Below are positions 32,740 through 41,267 of a stretch of DNA of 64,000 nucleotides, piece after piece. The notes beneath the pieces were generated by a model that was not told the origin of the DNA, did no database searches, and saw only the letters and a program-made list of their open reading frames with translations. The DNA lies in the NCBI RefSeq assembly GCF_013822795.1, contig NZ_PNLB01000023.1:27107-91106 (forward strand). Reading direction: 5' to 3'. Positions within the stretch are counted from its first letter, which is position 1; each line of letters begins with the position of its first letter. Source of the DNA: Phenylobacterium sp. (GTDB taxonomy: Bacteria; Pseudomonadota; Alphaproteobacteria; Caulobacterales; Caulobacteraceae). The translations under genes and the position numbers were made by a program.

Positions 32740-34031
32740 CCTGCAACCGTTCCGGTGCAGGGGCCAAAGCCGATGGCGACATAGCCGTCGGCGCGAGCAT
32801 GGCCGGCGATCGCGAGTTCGTCGCCGTCCTGTAGGAAGGCGCGGGTCTCGCCGCCCGGCAGGGTGATCGGCTGGGCGCCGCCGCGGGTCAGCTCCAGCAG
32901 GCTGCCAAGGCCGCTGTCGTCGGGCGTCGAGATGGTGCCGGTGCCGAGCAGATCGCCGGAATTGAGGTCGCAACCGCCGACGGTGTGGTGGGTCACCATC
33001 TGGGCGGCCGTCCAGTAGAGGTGGCGCGCGGCGCTGGCCGAGATGCGGACGGGGGCAAGCCCCTGCGCGCGCATCTGCGCGGTCGACAGGAAGACTTCGA
33101 GGTCCAGTGCGTAGGCGCCCGACGCCTGGTCGGCGTCGTCGCTCAGATAGGCCATTGGCGCCGGGTCGCCCTCGGGCCGCGCCGGCTGGGCGATGCGGAA
33201 CGGGGCCAGAGCCTCGCTGGTGACGATCCACGGCGAGATCGTGGTCATGAAGTTCTTGGCCAGGAAAGGACCGAGCGGCTGGTATTCCCAAGCCTGGAGG
33301 TCACGAGCCGACCAGTCGTTGAGCAGGCAGAGGCCGGCGATGTGCGCGGACGCCTGACCGATCGGGATCGGCTCGCCGAGCGCGTTGCCCTGGCCGATCC
33401 AGACGCCGAGCTCCAGCTCCAGGTCGAGGCGGGCGGAGGGACCGAAGGTCGGCGCCTCGGCGTCGGGGGCCTTCTTCTGGCCGCTGGGACGGCGGACCTG
33501 CGCGCCCGAGACGCGGATCGACGAGGCCCGGCCGTGGTAGCCGATCGGGACGTGCTTGTAGTTGGGCAGCAGCGGGTTGTCGGGGCGGAACTGCCGGCCG
33601 ACGTTCAGGGCGTGGTGAATGCCCGCGTAGAAGTCGGTGTAGTCGCCGACGGCGGCGGGCAGATACAGGGTGCAGGCCGACGCCGGATAGAGCCAGGTCT
33701 CGACCTCGGCGCGGTCAGGCGCACCCTTGGCCAGCAGCTCAGACAAGCGCCGGCGCAGGGCGCGACGGGCCGAGGGCGCAAGGCCCAGCAATGGATTGAG
33801 CGTGGCGCCGGCGCCGGCCTCGGCGGCGGCCTTGGCCTCGCCGCTCAGCAGGGCCGAGCGCGCCGCCAGCGACAGGTCGAGGATCAGGTCGCCGATGGCG
33901 ACGCCGCCACGCGGCGCGCCGCCATTGGGCGAGAAGACGCCCAGCGGCAAGTTCTGGATCGGGAAGTCGGCATGGCCATTGGCGCTGGCGACCCAGCTGG
34001 AACGCGCCGGGTCGTGGGTCTCGTCGATCAT
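32736..34031 (-). CDS. fahA: fumarylacetoacetase
   Basis: A 431-residue enzyme that splits fumarylacetoacetate into fumarate and acetoacetate, the last step of tyrosine breakdown. N-terminal domain with SWVASANGHADFPIQNLPLGVF. Catalytic domain with VGDYTDFYAGIHHALNVGRQFRP (metal Asp and catalytic His), YKHVPIGYHGRASS, LDLELELGVWIGQGNALGEPI, LLNDWSARDLQAWEYQPLGPFLAKNF and a C-terminal GDLLGTGTIS. Length and motif order fit the eukaryote-like FAH. It follows hmgA by 12 bases and overlaps the Rieske gene. Confidence 0.94.
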   Translation of the reverse strand: MIDETHDPARSSWVASANGHADFPIQNLPLGVFSPNGGAPRGGVAIGDLILDLSLAARSALLSGEAKAAAEAGAGATLNPLLGLAPSARRALRRRLSELLAKGAPDRAEVETWLYPASACTLYLPAAVGDYTDFYAGIHHALNVGRQFRPDNPLLPNYKHVPIGYHGRASSIRVSGAQVRRPSGQKKAPDAEAPTFGPSARLDLELELGVWIGQGNALGEPIPIGQASAHIAGLCLLNDWSARDLQAWEYQPLGPFLAKNFMTTISPWIVTSEALAPFRIAQPARPEGDPAPMAYLSDDADQASGAYALDLEVFLSTAQMRAQGLAPVRISASAARHLYWTAAQMVTHHTVGGCDLNSGDLLGTGTISTPDDSGLGSLLELTRGGAQPITLPGGETRAFLQDGDELAIAGHARADGYVAIGFGPCTGTVAG

Positions 34032-34043
34032 GTGCCGCTTAAC

Positions 34044-35339
34044 TCAGGAAGAGGGAACTTGGGCCTTGGCGAAGCCGGTCCAGCAGTCGTCGTAGTCGAG
34101 CTGATGAAGCGGGGTTTCGACGGCGAACTTCGTGGGCCGGATCACCCAGCGGCTCTCGAACATGAAGGCCATGGTGTTCTCGATCTTGTGCGGCGCGAGA
34201 TTGGAGGCTACCGCCTTCTCGTAGCTCTCGCGGTCGGGGCCATGGCCGCTCATGCAGTTGTGCAGGGAGGCCCCGCCGGGGGCGAAGCCGCCAGCCTTGG
34301 CGTCATAGGCGCCGTGGATCAGGCCCATGAACTCGCTCATCACGTTGCGGTGGAACCACGGCGGGCGGAACGTGTGCTCGGCCACCATCCAGCGCGGCGG
34401 GAAGATCACGAAGTCGCAGTTGGCGGTGCCGGCGATCTCGGACGGCGAGGTCAGCACCGTGAAGATCGACGGGTCGGGGTGGTCGTAGCTGACGGTGTTG
34501 ATGGTGTTGAAGCGGTCCAGGTCGTACTTGCAAGGCGCGAGCGTGCCGTGCCAGGCGACGACGTCGAGGGGGCTGTGATCGAGCGTGGTCGTCCACAGCG
34601 CGCCCTGGAATTTCTGAACGACTTCCGTGGGTTCGTCGCGATCTTCAAACCAGGCTGTCGGGTGGAGAAAGTCGCGAGCGTTGGCCAGGCCGTTGGCTCC
34701 GATGGGGCCAAGTTCAGGCAAGCGGAACGACGCGCCGTAGTTCTCGCAGACGTAGCCACGCGCGGAGGGACCGGTCAGCTCGACCCGGAAGCGCACGCCG
34801 CGCGGGATCAGCGCGATCTCGCCCGGCTTCAGTTCCAGGCGGCCGAGTTCCGTGGCGATCAACAACTCGCCGTCCTGCGGCACGATCAGCAGCTCGCCGT
34901 CGGCGTCGTGGAACACCTTGCCCTGCATCGAGCGGTTGGCCGCGTAGAGGTGGATGGCGATGCCGGCCGAGGTCCCGACGTCGCCGTTGCCGGCGTAGGT
35001 GACCAGTCCGTCAACGAAGTCGGTCGGCGCGCTCGGGATCGGCAGCGGGTCCCAGCGCAGGCGGTTGGGGCTGGGCGGGGTCTCGTCGAACGGGCCAGAG
35101 CGCAGCAGCTTGCCGCCGACATAGGGCGCGAACGGCGGATGGCTGGCGGTGGGGCGCAGGCGGTAGAGCCATGAGCGCTTGTTCTCGTGGCGCGGCGCGG
35201 TGAAGGCGCTGCCCGACAACTGCTCGGCGAACAGGCCGAACGGCGTCTTCTGCGGCGAGTTCTGCCCGACGGGCAGAGCGCCGGCGACAGCTTCGGTTTC
35301 GAAGCTTCCCCCGAAGCCGGACATGTAGTTCAGCGGCAT
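34044..35339 (-). CDS. hmgA: homogentisate 1,2-dioxygenase
   Basis: A 431-residue Fe(II) ring-cleaving dioxygenase converting homogentisate to maleylacetoacetate. ATG 35339 gives [17 protein letters not shown], the conserved start. Visible: [48 protein letters not shown], and the iron site around [31 protein letters not shown] plus [14 protein letters not shown]. It lies between hppD (113 bases away, with a palindromic repeat in the gap) and fahA. Confidence 0.94.
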   Translation of the reverse strand: MPLNYMSGFGGSFETEAVAGALPVGQNSPQKTPFGLFAEQLSGSAFTAPRHENKRSWLYRLRPTASHPPFAPYVGGKLLRSGPFDETPPSPNRLRWDPLPIPSAPTDFVDGLVTYAGNGDVGTSAGIAIHLYAANRSMQGKVFHDADGELLIVPQDGELLIATELGRLELKPGEIALIPRGVRFRVELTGPSARGYVCENYGASFRLPELGPIGANGLANARDFLHPTAWFEDRDEPTEVVQKFQGALWTTTLDHSPLDVVAWHGTLAPCKYDLDRFNTINTVSYDHPDPSIFTVLTSPSEIAGTANCDFVIFPPRWMVAEHTFRPPWFHRNVMSEFMGLIHGAYDAKAGGFAPGGASLHNCMSGHGPDRESYEKAVASNLAPHKIENTMAFMFESRWVIRPTKFAVETPLHQLDYDDCWTGFAKAQVPSS

Positions 35340-35375
35340 GGTTTTCTCCACGGCCGGTTTCCCCCTCAAACCCTA

Positions 35376-35441
35376 GGTGTCATCCCAGCTGAAGCGAAGC
35401 GGTCCCGATCTTCGGCCTGCGGCCGAAACCGGGATGACACC
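35376..35441. repeat. palindromic intergenic element between hmgA and hppD
   Basis: GGTGTCATCCC (35376-35386) and GGGATGACACC (35431-35441) are perfect 11-bp inverted repeats at the ends; a nested hairpin TTCGGCC-tgc-GGCCGAA lies at 35411-35427. The GTCATCCC...GGGATGAC type is characteristic of dispersed extragenic palindromes in Caulobacterales and related genomes. It is placed inside the tyrosine operon and might modulate readthrough from hppD to hmgA. Confidence 0.7.
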
Positions 35442-35452
35442 GCTTGGCTTGC

Positions 35453-36523
35453 CTAGGCCGCGTCGACCTTGATGACGCCGCGGCGGATCTGGTCGAGCTC
35501 GATGGACTCGAACAGCGCCTGGAAGTTGCCATTGCCGAAGCCCTCATTGCCCTTGCGCTGGATGATCTCGAAGAAGATCGGGCCGAACAGGTTCTCGGTG
35601 AAGATCTGCAGCAGGATGCCTTCGTCGCCGACATTGCCGTCGATGAGGATGCGGTTCTTGCGCAGGCGCTCGAGGTCCTCGCCGTGGCCGGGGACGCGCT
35701 TGTTCACCAGTTCGTAGTAGGTCTCGATGGTGTCCTGAAGGTTCACGCCGCGGGCGCGCAGAGCTTCGACCGTCTCGAAGATGTTGTCGGTGGTGAAGGC
35801 CAGGTGCTGAATGCCCTCGCCATTGTACTCGCGGATGAACTCTTCGATCTGGGATTTGTCGTCCTGGCTTTCGTTCAGCGGGATGCGGATGGCCTTGTCG
35901 GGCGCGATCATCGCCTGGCTGAACAGGCCGGTCGCCTGGCCCTTGATGTCGAAGTACTTCTGCTCTTCGAAGCCGAAAATCTGATTGTAGAAGCTCGACC
36001 AGGTGCGCATCTGGCCCCGCTTGACGTTGTGGGTCAGGTGGTCGAGCAGGTCGAGGCCGACGGCGTTCTTGGCCTCGGCTTCGGCCGCGCCGGGAATTTG
36101 CTCCCAAGCGTCGTAGATCGTGCCCTTGTCGCCAAAACGGTCGACCAGATAGAGCAGCGAGCCGCCGATCCCTTCCAGCACGTAGGCGTCCGAGAGCGCC
36201 GAGGCCGAGGCGTCGGCCGGTTTGGCGCCGCGCGAGACGGCCAGCTCATAGGCGGCCTTGGCGTCGGCGACGCGGAACGCCATGCCGTTGGCCGACGGGC
36301 CGTGGGCGGCGCGGAAGTCGGCGGACTGGCCGGCGGGCTCCTGGTTGACCAGCAGGTTGGTGCGGCCCTGCTTGTAGCGGACGATCGCCTTGGTCGGGTG
36401 CTTCGAATAGGCGGTGAAGCCGAGCTGCTCGATCAGCGCGGCCATCTTGGCCGGATCGGGGCTGGTGAATTCGACGAACTCGAAGCCGTCGAGGCCGATG
36501 GGGTTTTCCGGGGTCACGGTCAT
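35453..36523 (-). CDS. hppD: 4-hydroxyphenylpyruvate dioxygenase
   Basis: A 356-residue Fe(II) enzyme converting 4-hydroxyphenylpyruvate to homogentisate. Two vicinal-oxygen-chelate halves. Iron ligands are seen as His in LLDHLTHNV, His in GIQHLAFTTDN and Glu in GPIFFEIIQRKGNEGFGNGNFQALFESIE (written in part), whose ending is diagnostic. The start lies one base after the aminotransferase stop, so both are co-translated. Next step is hmgA. Confidence 0.94.
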   Translation of the reverse strand: MTVTPENPIGLDGFEFVEFTSPDPAKMAALIEQLGFTAYSKHPTKAIVRYKQGRTNLLVNQEPAGQSADFRAAHGPSANGMAFRVADAKAAYELAVSRGAKPADASASALSDAYVLEGIGGSLLYLVDRFGDKGTIYDAWEQIPGAAEAEAKNAVGLDLLDHLTHNVKRGQMRTWSSFYNQIFGFEEQKYFDIKGQATGLFSQAMIAPDKAIRIPLNESQDDKSQIEEFIREYNGEGIQHLAFTTDNIFETVEALRARGVNLQDTIETYYELVNKRVPGHGEDLERLRKNRILIDGNVGDEGILLQIFTENLFGPIFFEIIQRKGNEGFGNGNFQALFESIELDQIRRGVIKVDAA

Positions 36524-36524
36524 A

Positions 36525-37724
36525 TCAGGCGGCTCCCTTAAGGCAGGCGTCGAGCGCCTGCACGAATGGCTGGACGGTGTCGGCCGTGAGGCCGGCGATG
36601 TTGATGCGGCCGGAACCGGCCATGTAGACGGCGTGATCGCGGCGCATGGACTCGACCTGGGCCGGGCTCAGCGGCAGCAGGGCGAAGAGGCCGTGCTGGT
36701 CGCGCAGCGGCTCCAGGCGCGGATCTGCCTCGGCCAGCGCAGCGCGCACCTGGATCAAACGCGTGCGCATGGCGTCCAGTTCGGCGCGCCACTGGGCGGT
36801 CATGGCCGCGTCTTGCAGGATCACGCGGACGGCGGCGGCGCCGTGATCCGGCGGCATCGACCAGGCGCAGCGCGCCAGTTGCAGGATGTTGGAGCGGACC
36901 ACGTCCTCATGGCCGCGGGCGCGGACGAACAGGGCGCCGGTGCGCTCGCGGTAGAGGCCGAAATTCTTGTCACAGGAATAGGCGACGATGGCGGCGTCGG
37001 CGCTCGCCATCACCAGCCGCATGCCGGCGGCGTCCTCGTCGAGGCCGGCGCCCAGGCCCTGATAAGCCAGGTCGATGAGCGGGACCGCGCCGCGCGCGCT
37101 GAGCAGCGCCGCGACCTGCGCCCACTGTTCCAGTGACAGGTCCGCACCGGTCGGGTTGTGGCAGGCGCCATGCAGCAGCACGAGATCGCCGGCCTCGACC
37201 TTGGCCAGAGCGGCCATCATCTCGTCGAAGCAGATGCGCTGGGTCGCCGCATCAAAGTAGCGGAAGGTCTCCACCGCCATCCCCGCCTGGCGGAAGATCG
37301 GCGCGTGGATCGGCCAGGAAGGCGTGCCCATCCAGATGCGCGCGCCGGGCGTGCCGGCGTTGGCCAGTTCGGCCGCTAGTCGCAGAGCGCCGGTGCCGCC
37401 CGGGGTTTGGACCGCGAACAGCCCCTCGCCCGCCGAGCCGTCGCCGAACACCACCGGAGCGATGGCTTCCAGAAAGCCGAAGTCGCCTTCCGGGCCGAGA
37501 TAGGCCTTGGTGGGCTGCGTCTCGAGCAGCACCTGCTCGGCCGCCTTCATGGCGCCGAACACCGGCGTGTCGCCGGCCGCGTCGCGATAAACGCCGACCC
37601 CGAGGTCCAGCTTCTGCGCGCGCGGATCGTTCTTGTAGAGCGCGATGAGGGAGAGCAGCGGATCGGGCGCCTGGGCCTTCAACCCGGCGAAAAGCGAACG
37701 CGTGGGAGCGATCACGTCGGTCAT
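36525..37724 (-). CDS. tyrB: aromatic amino acid aminotransferase (tyrosine aminotransferase)
   Basis: A 399-residue class I aminotransferase of the AspC/TyrB group. Motifs: KLDLGVGVYRDAAGDTPVF, KAYLGPEGDFGFLEAIA, VQTPGGTGALRLAAEL, HGACHNPTGADLSLEQW, IDLAYQGLGAGLDEDA and PLP-binding Lys in YSCDKNFGLYRERTG, then RINIAGLT with the substrate carboxylate Arg. Position as first gene of the tyrosine operon points to conversion of tyrosine (or phenylalanine) to hydroxyphenylpyruvate. AspC-like activity cannot be excluded from sequence. Divergent from the Lrp-type gene. Confidence 0.9.
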   Translation of the reverse strand: MTDVIAPTRSLFAGLKAQAPDPLLSLIALYKNDPRAQKLDLGVGVYRDAAGDTPVFGAMKAAEQVLLETQPTKAYLGPEGDFGFLEAIAPVVFGDGSAGEGLFAVQTPGGTGALRLAAELANAGTPGARIWMGTPSWPIHAPIFRQAGMAVETFRYFDAATQRICFDEMMAALAKVEAGDLVLLHGACHNPTGADLSLEQWAQVAALLSARGAVPLIDLAYQGLGAGLDEDAAGMRLVMASADAAIVAYSCDKNFGLYRERTGALFVRARGHEDVVRSNILQLARCAWSMPPDHGAAAVRVILQDAAMTAQWRAELDAMRTRLIQVRAALAEADPRLEPLRDQHGLFALLPLSPAQVESMRRDHAVYMAGSGRINIAGLTADTVQPFVQALDACLKGAA

Positions 37725-37825
37725 GCAGCTTCCTCCTCAACTGAGAAGAAAGTTACGCGCAGGCCGCGATGAACGGCTTTCAATCTCGCGGCGTTTTGGC
37801 GATCTTCTGACGAGACGTTTCACCA

Positions 37826-38308
37826 ATGGGCCATGTCATGAAAGAGACGCATCAACTCGACGAGATCGACCGGAAACTGCTTCGCGCCCTGCAGGCCGAC
37901 GCCGCGCAGAGTCACGCCGTGTTGGCCGAGCAGGTCGGCGCGTCGCCTGCCTCGTGCTGGCGCAGGATCAAGGCGCTGGAGGCGGCCGGCGTGCTGCGCG
38001 ATGCGGTTCGGCTGGTCGACCCCGAACGGGTCGGCCGCGGCGTGAACGTGATGTGCCAGTTGCGCATGAAGTCCCACGCGACAGCGCAGCGTCAGGAGTT
38101 CGAATCCTTCCTCCGCACGCGTCCGGAGATCATGGAATGCCACTCAATGTCCGGCGAATGGGACTATCTGATGCGCGTAGTCGTCTCCGACGTGGCGGGC
38201 TACGAGCGGTTCCTGATGGGCGTCATCCTAAACCATCCGAATGTCGCGACCGCCGCCTCCCACTTCGCGCTCAGCCAGGTGAAGTACACCACCGCCATGC
38301 CGATCTGA
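37826..38308 (+). CDS. Lrp/AsnC-family regulator of the tyrosine operon
   Basis: A 160-residue regulator. Start ATG 37826 or ATG 37838; neither has a ribosome site. N-terminal HTH: LDEIDRKLLRALQADAAQSHAVLAEQVGASPASCWRRIKALEAAGVL (written in part). C-terminal RAM domain: FESFLRTRPEIMECHSMSGEWDYLMRVVVSDVAGYERFL, the ligand-binding ferredoxin-like fold. It is divergent from tyrB with about 100 bases between, so it probably controls the tyrosine genes in response to an aromatic amino acid. Confidence 0.85.
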   Translation: MGHVMKETHQLDEIDRKLLRALQADAAQSHAVLAEQVGASPASCWRRIKALEAAGVLRDAVRLVDPERVGRGVNVMCQLRMKSHATAQRQEFESFLRTRPEIMECHSMSGEWDYLMRVVVSDVAGYERFLMGVILNHPNVATAASHFALSQVKYTTAMPI

Positions 38309-38365
38309 GGCCGATGACAACCACCCGTTGACGCGCTTAGTCTCTAGCCGCCGGGGGAATTGCGA

Positions 38366-39235
38366 ATGAAGAACCTGCTGCTGACGATCGCGCTGTTGGC
38401 GCCCGCCTCGATCAGCGCCGCGCAGGCCCCTCCGCCGCGGGCGGTGATCGCCGATCCGGTACCCGACAAGGACTTCCCAGCCCACCTGCTGCAGACCCGC
38501 TATCACACGGCCGGCGTCGACGTGCCCGCACGGTGGTTCATTGCTGCGGGCGAAGGACCGCACCCGACCGTGCTGCTGCTGCATGGATTTCCAGGCACCG
38601 AACTGAACCTCGACCTAGCGCGGTCGATCCAGCGCGCGGGCTGGAACGTCATGGCGATCCACTATCGCGGAGTGTGGGGCGCGCCCGGCCAGTTCAGCTT
38701 CGGCAATACGATCGAAGACGCCCGCGCCGCCCTGACCTGGCTGCGCCACCCATCCAACAGCGACAAGGTCGACGCCAGCCGACTGGTGGTGCTGGGCCAC
38801 AGCATGGGCGGGTTCGACACCGTGATGCTGGGCGACGAGCCTGTGGCGGGCTTCGTGGTCATTTCGGCCGCGGACCTGGGCGGGCTGGCGACCGGGCTCG
38901 ACACCCCAACCGGCATGGCCGATGCGATCATGGGCCTGACGGACGATGCGCGCTTCACCAACGCCAGCCCCGCGGCCCTGGTCGACGAGGTGCAGGCCAA
39001 CGCCCAGGCCTGGGATTGGCGCGCCAACGCCGCGGAGATGGCCGGACGGCCGGCGCTGATCATCAGCTCGGACGATGGCAACGAGCCCGCAGACCAAGCC
39101 GTCGCCGACGCCATTGAGGCGGCCGGCGGCCCCAAACCAGAGCGCGTCCGGTTTCCGACCGACCATAGCTACAACGACCACCGCATCGCCTTGCAGGCGG
39201 CTGTGGTCGATTGGCTGCAGACCACCTTTCGATAA
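38366..39235 (+). CDS. exported alpha/beta hydrolase
   Basis: A 289-residue protein with GGGGGA eight bases before ATG 38366. Signal peptide KNLLLTIALLAPASISAAQA. The hydrolase fold shows the oxyanion segment VLLLHGFPGTELNLD, nucleophile elbow LGHSMGGFDTV (Ser), Asp region around LIISSDDGNEPADQ and a C-terminal His in TDHSYNDHR. Resembles serine aminopeptidase S33 or dienelactone-type esterases. Substrate unknown; probably periplasmic. Confidence 0.78.
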   Translation: MKNLLLTIALLAPASISAAQAPPPRAVIADPVPDKDFPAHLLQTRYHTAGVDVPARWFIAAGEGPHPTVLLLHGFPGTELNLDLARSIQRAGWNVMAIHYRGVWGAPGQFSFGNTIEDARAALTWLRHPSNSDKVDASRLVVLGHSMGGFDTVMLGDEPVAGFVVISAADLGGLATGLDTPTGMADAIMGLTDDARFTNASPAALVDEVQANAQAWDWRANAAEMAGRPALIISSDDGNEPADQAVADAIEAAGGPKPERVRFPTDHSYNDHRIALQAAVVDWLQTTFR

Positions 39236-39251
39236 CGTCGATCGCAAGCGG

Positions 39252-39295
39252 TTGACGAACCCATAACCCATTGGCTATAGATAAATTCATAGCCA
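39252..39295 (+). promoter_or_regulatory. promoter and palindromic operator of the ArsR-type gene
   Basis: TTGACG (39252-39257) and TATAGA (39276-39281) form a -35/-10 pair with an 18-base spacer. A perfect inverted repeat TGGCTAT (39272-39278) and ATAGCCA (39289-39295) with an AT-rich centre overlaps the -10 and the expected start site. It is the likely autoregulatory operator of the ArsR-type repressor encoded at 39313. Confidence 0.65.
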
Positions 39296-39312
39296 TTGAG
39301 TTATTAATCCGG

Positions 39313-39636
39313 ATGCAAGACGCCCAGGACCTCATCTTCAGAACGCTTGCCGACCCTACCCGCCGTGCGATCTTCGAACGGCTGTGCCGCGACGGGGAGC
39401 AAACGGTCGGAGCGCTGACAGCGCAGGCGGGGGTGTCGCAGCCGGCGGTCTCCAAGCACCTGGCGGCCCTGAAGCTGGCCGGGCTGGTTCGCGACCGTCC
39501 CGAGGGCCGGCAGACGCACTATCGCGCCCAGATCGGAGCTCTGGCCCCGCTGATCGACTGGACCCGGGAGATGAACGATTTCTGGGAAAGCCGGTTCGAT
39601 CAACTCGAAGACCTGCTCAGGAGGATGGACCAGTGA
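39313..39636 (+). CDS. ArsR-family transcriptional repressor
   Basis: A 107-residue winged-helix protein starting MQDAQDLIFRTLADPTRRAIFERL, the classic ArsR start. Recognition helix region AQAGVSQPAVSKHLAALKLAGLVRDRPEGRQTHY. It has no metal-binding ELCVCDL motif, so it belongs to the non-metal group that pairs with SRPBCC proteins (C-terminus LIDWTREMNDFWESRFDQLEDLL is typical). GTGA overlap with the next gene. Confidence 0.88.
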   Translation: MQDAQDLIFRTLADPTRRAIFERLCRDGEQTVGALTAQAGVSQPAVSKHLAALKLAGLVRDRPEGRQTHYRAQIGALAPLIDWTREMNDFWESRFDQLEDLLRRMDQ

Positions 39637-40043
39637 GCGCTACCACGACCGAAACCCGTACCGTCGTCGTCGAACGCGAGATCCCCTTCGCGCCCGAAAG
39701 GATCTGGCGCGCACTGACCCAACCGCACCTGATCGCCGAGTGGCTGATGAAGAACGATTTCAGGCCGGCGGTCGGACACGGCTTCAGCTTCAGCGCCGAA
39801 TGGGGCGCGGTGAACTGCGAGGTCCTAGCCGTCGAACCCCCGACCTCGCTTTCCTACACCTGGACGGGCATGGGCCTGGAAAGCGTTGTCACCTGGACAC
39901 TCACGCCGACCGCGGCCGGCACGCGGCTGCGCATGGAACAGTCGGGCTTCGGGCCTGAGCAGGAAATGGCCTTCCGTGGCGCGAGCGCCGGCTGGCCGCG
40001 GTTCTTCGCGGCGCTGGAAGACGTGCTGGCCCGAGCCGATTGA
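39633..40043 (+). CDS. SRPBCC (AHSA1-like) domain protein
   Basis: A 136-residue START-like fold protein whose GTG at 39633 overlaps the ArsR stop; AGGAGG lies upstream. Motifs: VEREIPFAPERIWRALTQPHLIAEWLMKNDFRP at the N-terminus, LSYTWTG and TWTLTPTAAGTRLRMEQSGF in the middle, GWPRFFAALEDVLA at the end. This domain binds hydrophobic ligands. ArsR-SRPBCC pairs are common, and the SRPBCC protein may be the ligand sensor or a lipid-binding effector. Confidence 0.88.
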   Translation: MSATTTETRTVVVEREIPFAPERIWRALTQPHLIAEWLMKNDFRPAVGHGFSFSAEWGAVNCEVLAVEPPTSLSYTWTGMGLESVVTWTLTPTAAGTRLRMEQSGFGPEQEMAFRGASAGWPRFFAALEDVLARAD

Positions 40044-40061
40044 CGCCGAATGGAGATGTCC

Positions 40062-40304
40062 ATGAACTGGAACAAATGGATCCGCGCGGTCCACCGCTGG
40101 GTGTCGCTCGCCTTTACGGCCGCCGTCGTGCTGAACGTCGTCGCCATGCTGCAGCAATCGTCGGCGACCTGGATCGGCCTCCTGGCGCTGGCGCCGCTGG
40201 CCCTCCTGCTGCCGACTGGACTCTACCTTTTCCTGCTGCCCTATGTCGCCAAATGGCGGGCGGCGCGGGGCGGCGACCTGGGCGATGCACGTGACCTCGC
40301 CTAA
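40062..40304 (+). CDS. small two-helix membrane protein
   Basis: An 80-residue protein with two hydrophobic helices (WVSLAFTAAVVLNVVAML and WIGLLALAPLALLLPTGLYLFLLP). I choose ATG 40062 because GGAG lies six bases upstream; ATGs at 40050 and 40056 are in frame. It follows the SRPBCC gene by 18 bases and overlaps the next gene, so it belongs to the ArsR operon. No function recognised. Confidence 0.7.
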   Translation: MNWNKWIRAVHRWVSLAFTAAVVLNVVAMLQQSSATWIGLLALAPLALLLPTGLYLFLLPYVAKWRAARGGDLGDARDLA

Positions 40305-40710
40305 TCCGCCAAAGCTGCTCTCGGGCGGCAACCCGCAAATCCCCAAGGGCGACGGCGACGGCCCGGTGCAGGCCTATATCGCTGCGATGCCTGGCTGGAA
40401 GCGCGATCTCGGCCGCCGGCTCGACGACCTGGTCATGCGGAGCGTGCCGACGGCGCGCAAGGGCGTGCGCTGGAACTCGCCATTCTATGGATCACAGACT
40501 GGCGGCTGGTTCGTGTCCTTCCACGTCCTGACCAAGTACGTGAAGGTCACCTTCTTTGACGGGCTGTCGCTGACGCCGATCCCGCCGGGCGGGACGGCGA
40601 AGAGCGGCCAAGCGCGCTGGATCGACATCTATGAAGGCGACGAGTTGGGCGAGGTGCAAATGAGCGACTGGATTCGCCAGGCCGCCGCCCTGCCCGGCTG
40701 GACGCCCTAG
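40285..40710 (+). CDS. DUF1801-family protein
   Basis: A 141-residue soluble protein. The region VQAYIAAMPGWKRDLGRRLDDLV, then KGVRWNSPFYG and WFVSFHVLTKYVKVTFFDG, then EGDELGEVQMSDWIRQAAALPGW resembles the DUF1801 (YdhG/YjbR-like) fold, often linked to ArsR-SRPBCC operons. It overlaps the preceding membrane gene by 20 bases. Function unknown; start could also be GTG 40291. Confidence 0.75.
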   Translation: MHVTSPNPPKLLSGGNPQIPKGDGDGPVQAYIAAMPGWKRDLGRRLDDLVMRSVPTARKGVRWNSPFYGSQTGGWFVSFHVLTKYVKVTFFDGLSLTPIPPGGTAKSGQARWIDIYEGDELGEVQMSDWIRQAAALPGWTP

Positions 40711-40717
40711 TCGCCGT

Positions 40718-41077
40718 CTAGGGCGTGGGAACCTTGGGCGCGCGCCAGCCGCCTTCCGATTGAACGGGCGCCTTGCGCGGCTCCCACGGATCGGTGACGC
40801 GGCCCCAGGCCTCGCGGCGCAGCATCGGGGAGTTGCGGATCATACTGTCGGGGGGCGTGATGCCGCGGCCGTGGCCATCGGACGTGCCCCACCGCTTCGG
40901 ATCGGTGGAGGTCGTCCGCGCACCCCCCTCGCCGTCAGGGCGGCGCTCGGTGACATGACCGTCGATCTCCTTGCAACGCCAGCCACCGTCGATCGTCGTC
41001 GTGCACTTGGGCGACTCCGCTCCGGCCGGCGCGGCGAGCAACAGAGCCGCAGACGTCGCGATCAGAATTGCGCGCAT
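40718..41077 (-). CDS. secreted hypothetical protein
   Basis: A 119-residue protein with a signal peptide RAILIATSAALLLAAPAGA cleaved near AGAESP. The mature part is charged and Pro/Arg rich, with a Cys pair (KCTTTIDGGWRCKE) that could form a disulfide. No domain recognised. Convergent with the DUF1801 gene, seven bases apart. Confidence 0.65.
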   Translation of the reverse strand: MRAILIATSAALLLAAPAGAESPKCTTTIDGGWRCKEIDGHVTERRPDGEGGARTTSTDPKRWGTSDGHGRGITPPDSMIRNSPMLRREAWGRVTDPWEPRKAPVQSEGGWRAPKVPTP

Positions 41078-41267
41078 GTCGTCACTCCATCAAGGCAATC
41101 AGGACGCCACGCCTGGTAGAATAGTAACTCGCTGGCGGCGTGTTGGTCATCTCACATTCTGGATCACGGCGCCGATCCGCTGAACACGCTCGATGGCCCG
41201 CCCTTGACGACCCGCCCTGCGAGGCGGACCGTCCGCCCGGGCGCGGGGCTGGCCAGGGAGGCTGGAC

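Noticed and set aside
32985..35174. 729-residue plus-strand open frame
   Set aside because: Antisense shadow of fahA and hmgA.
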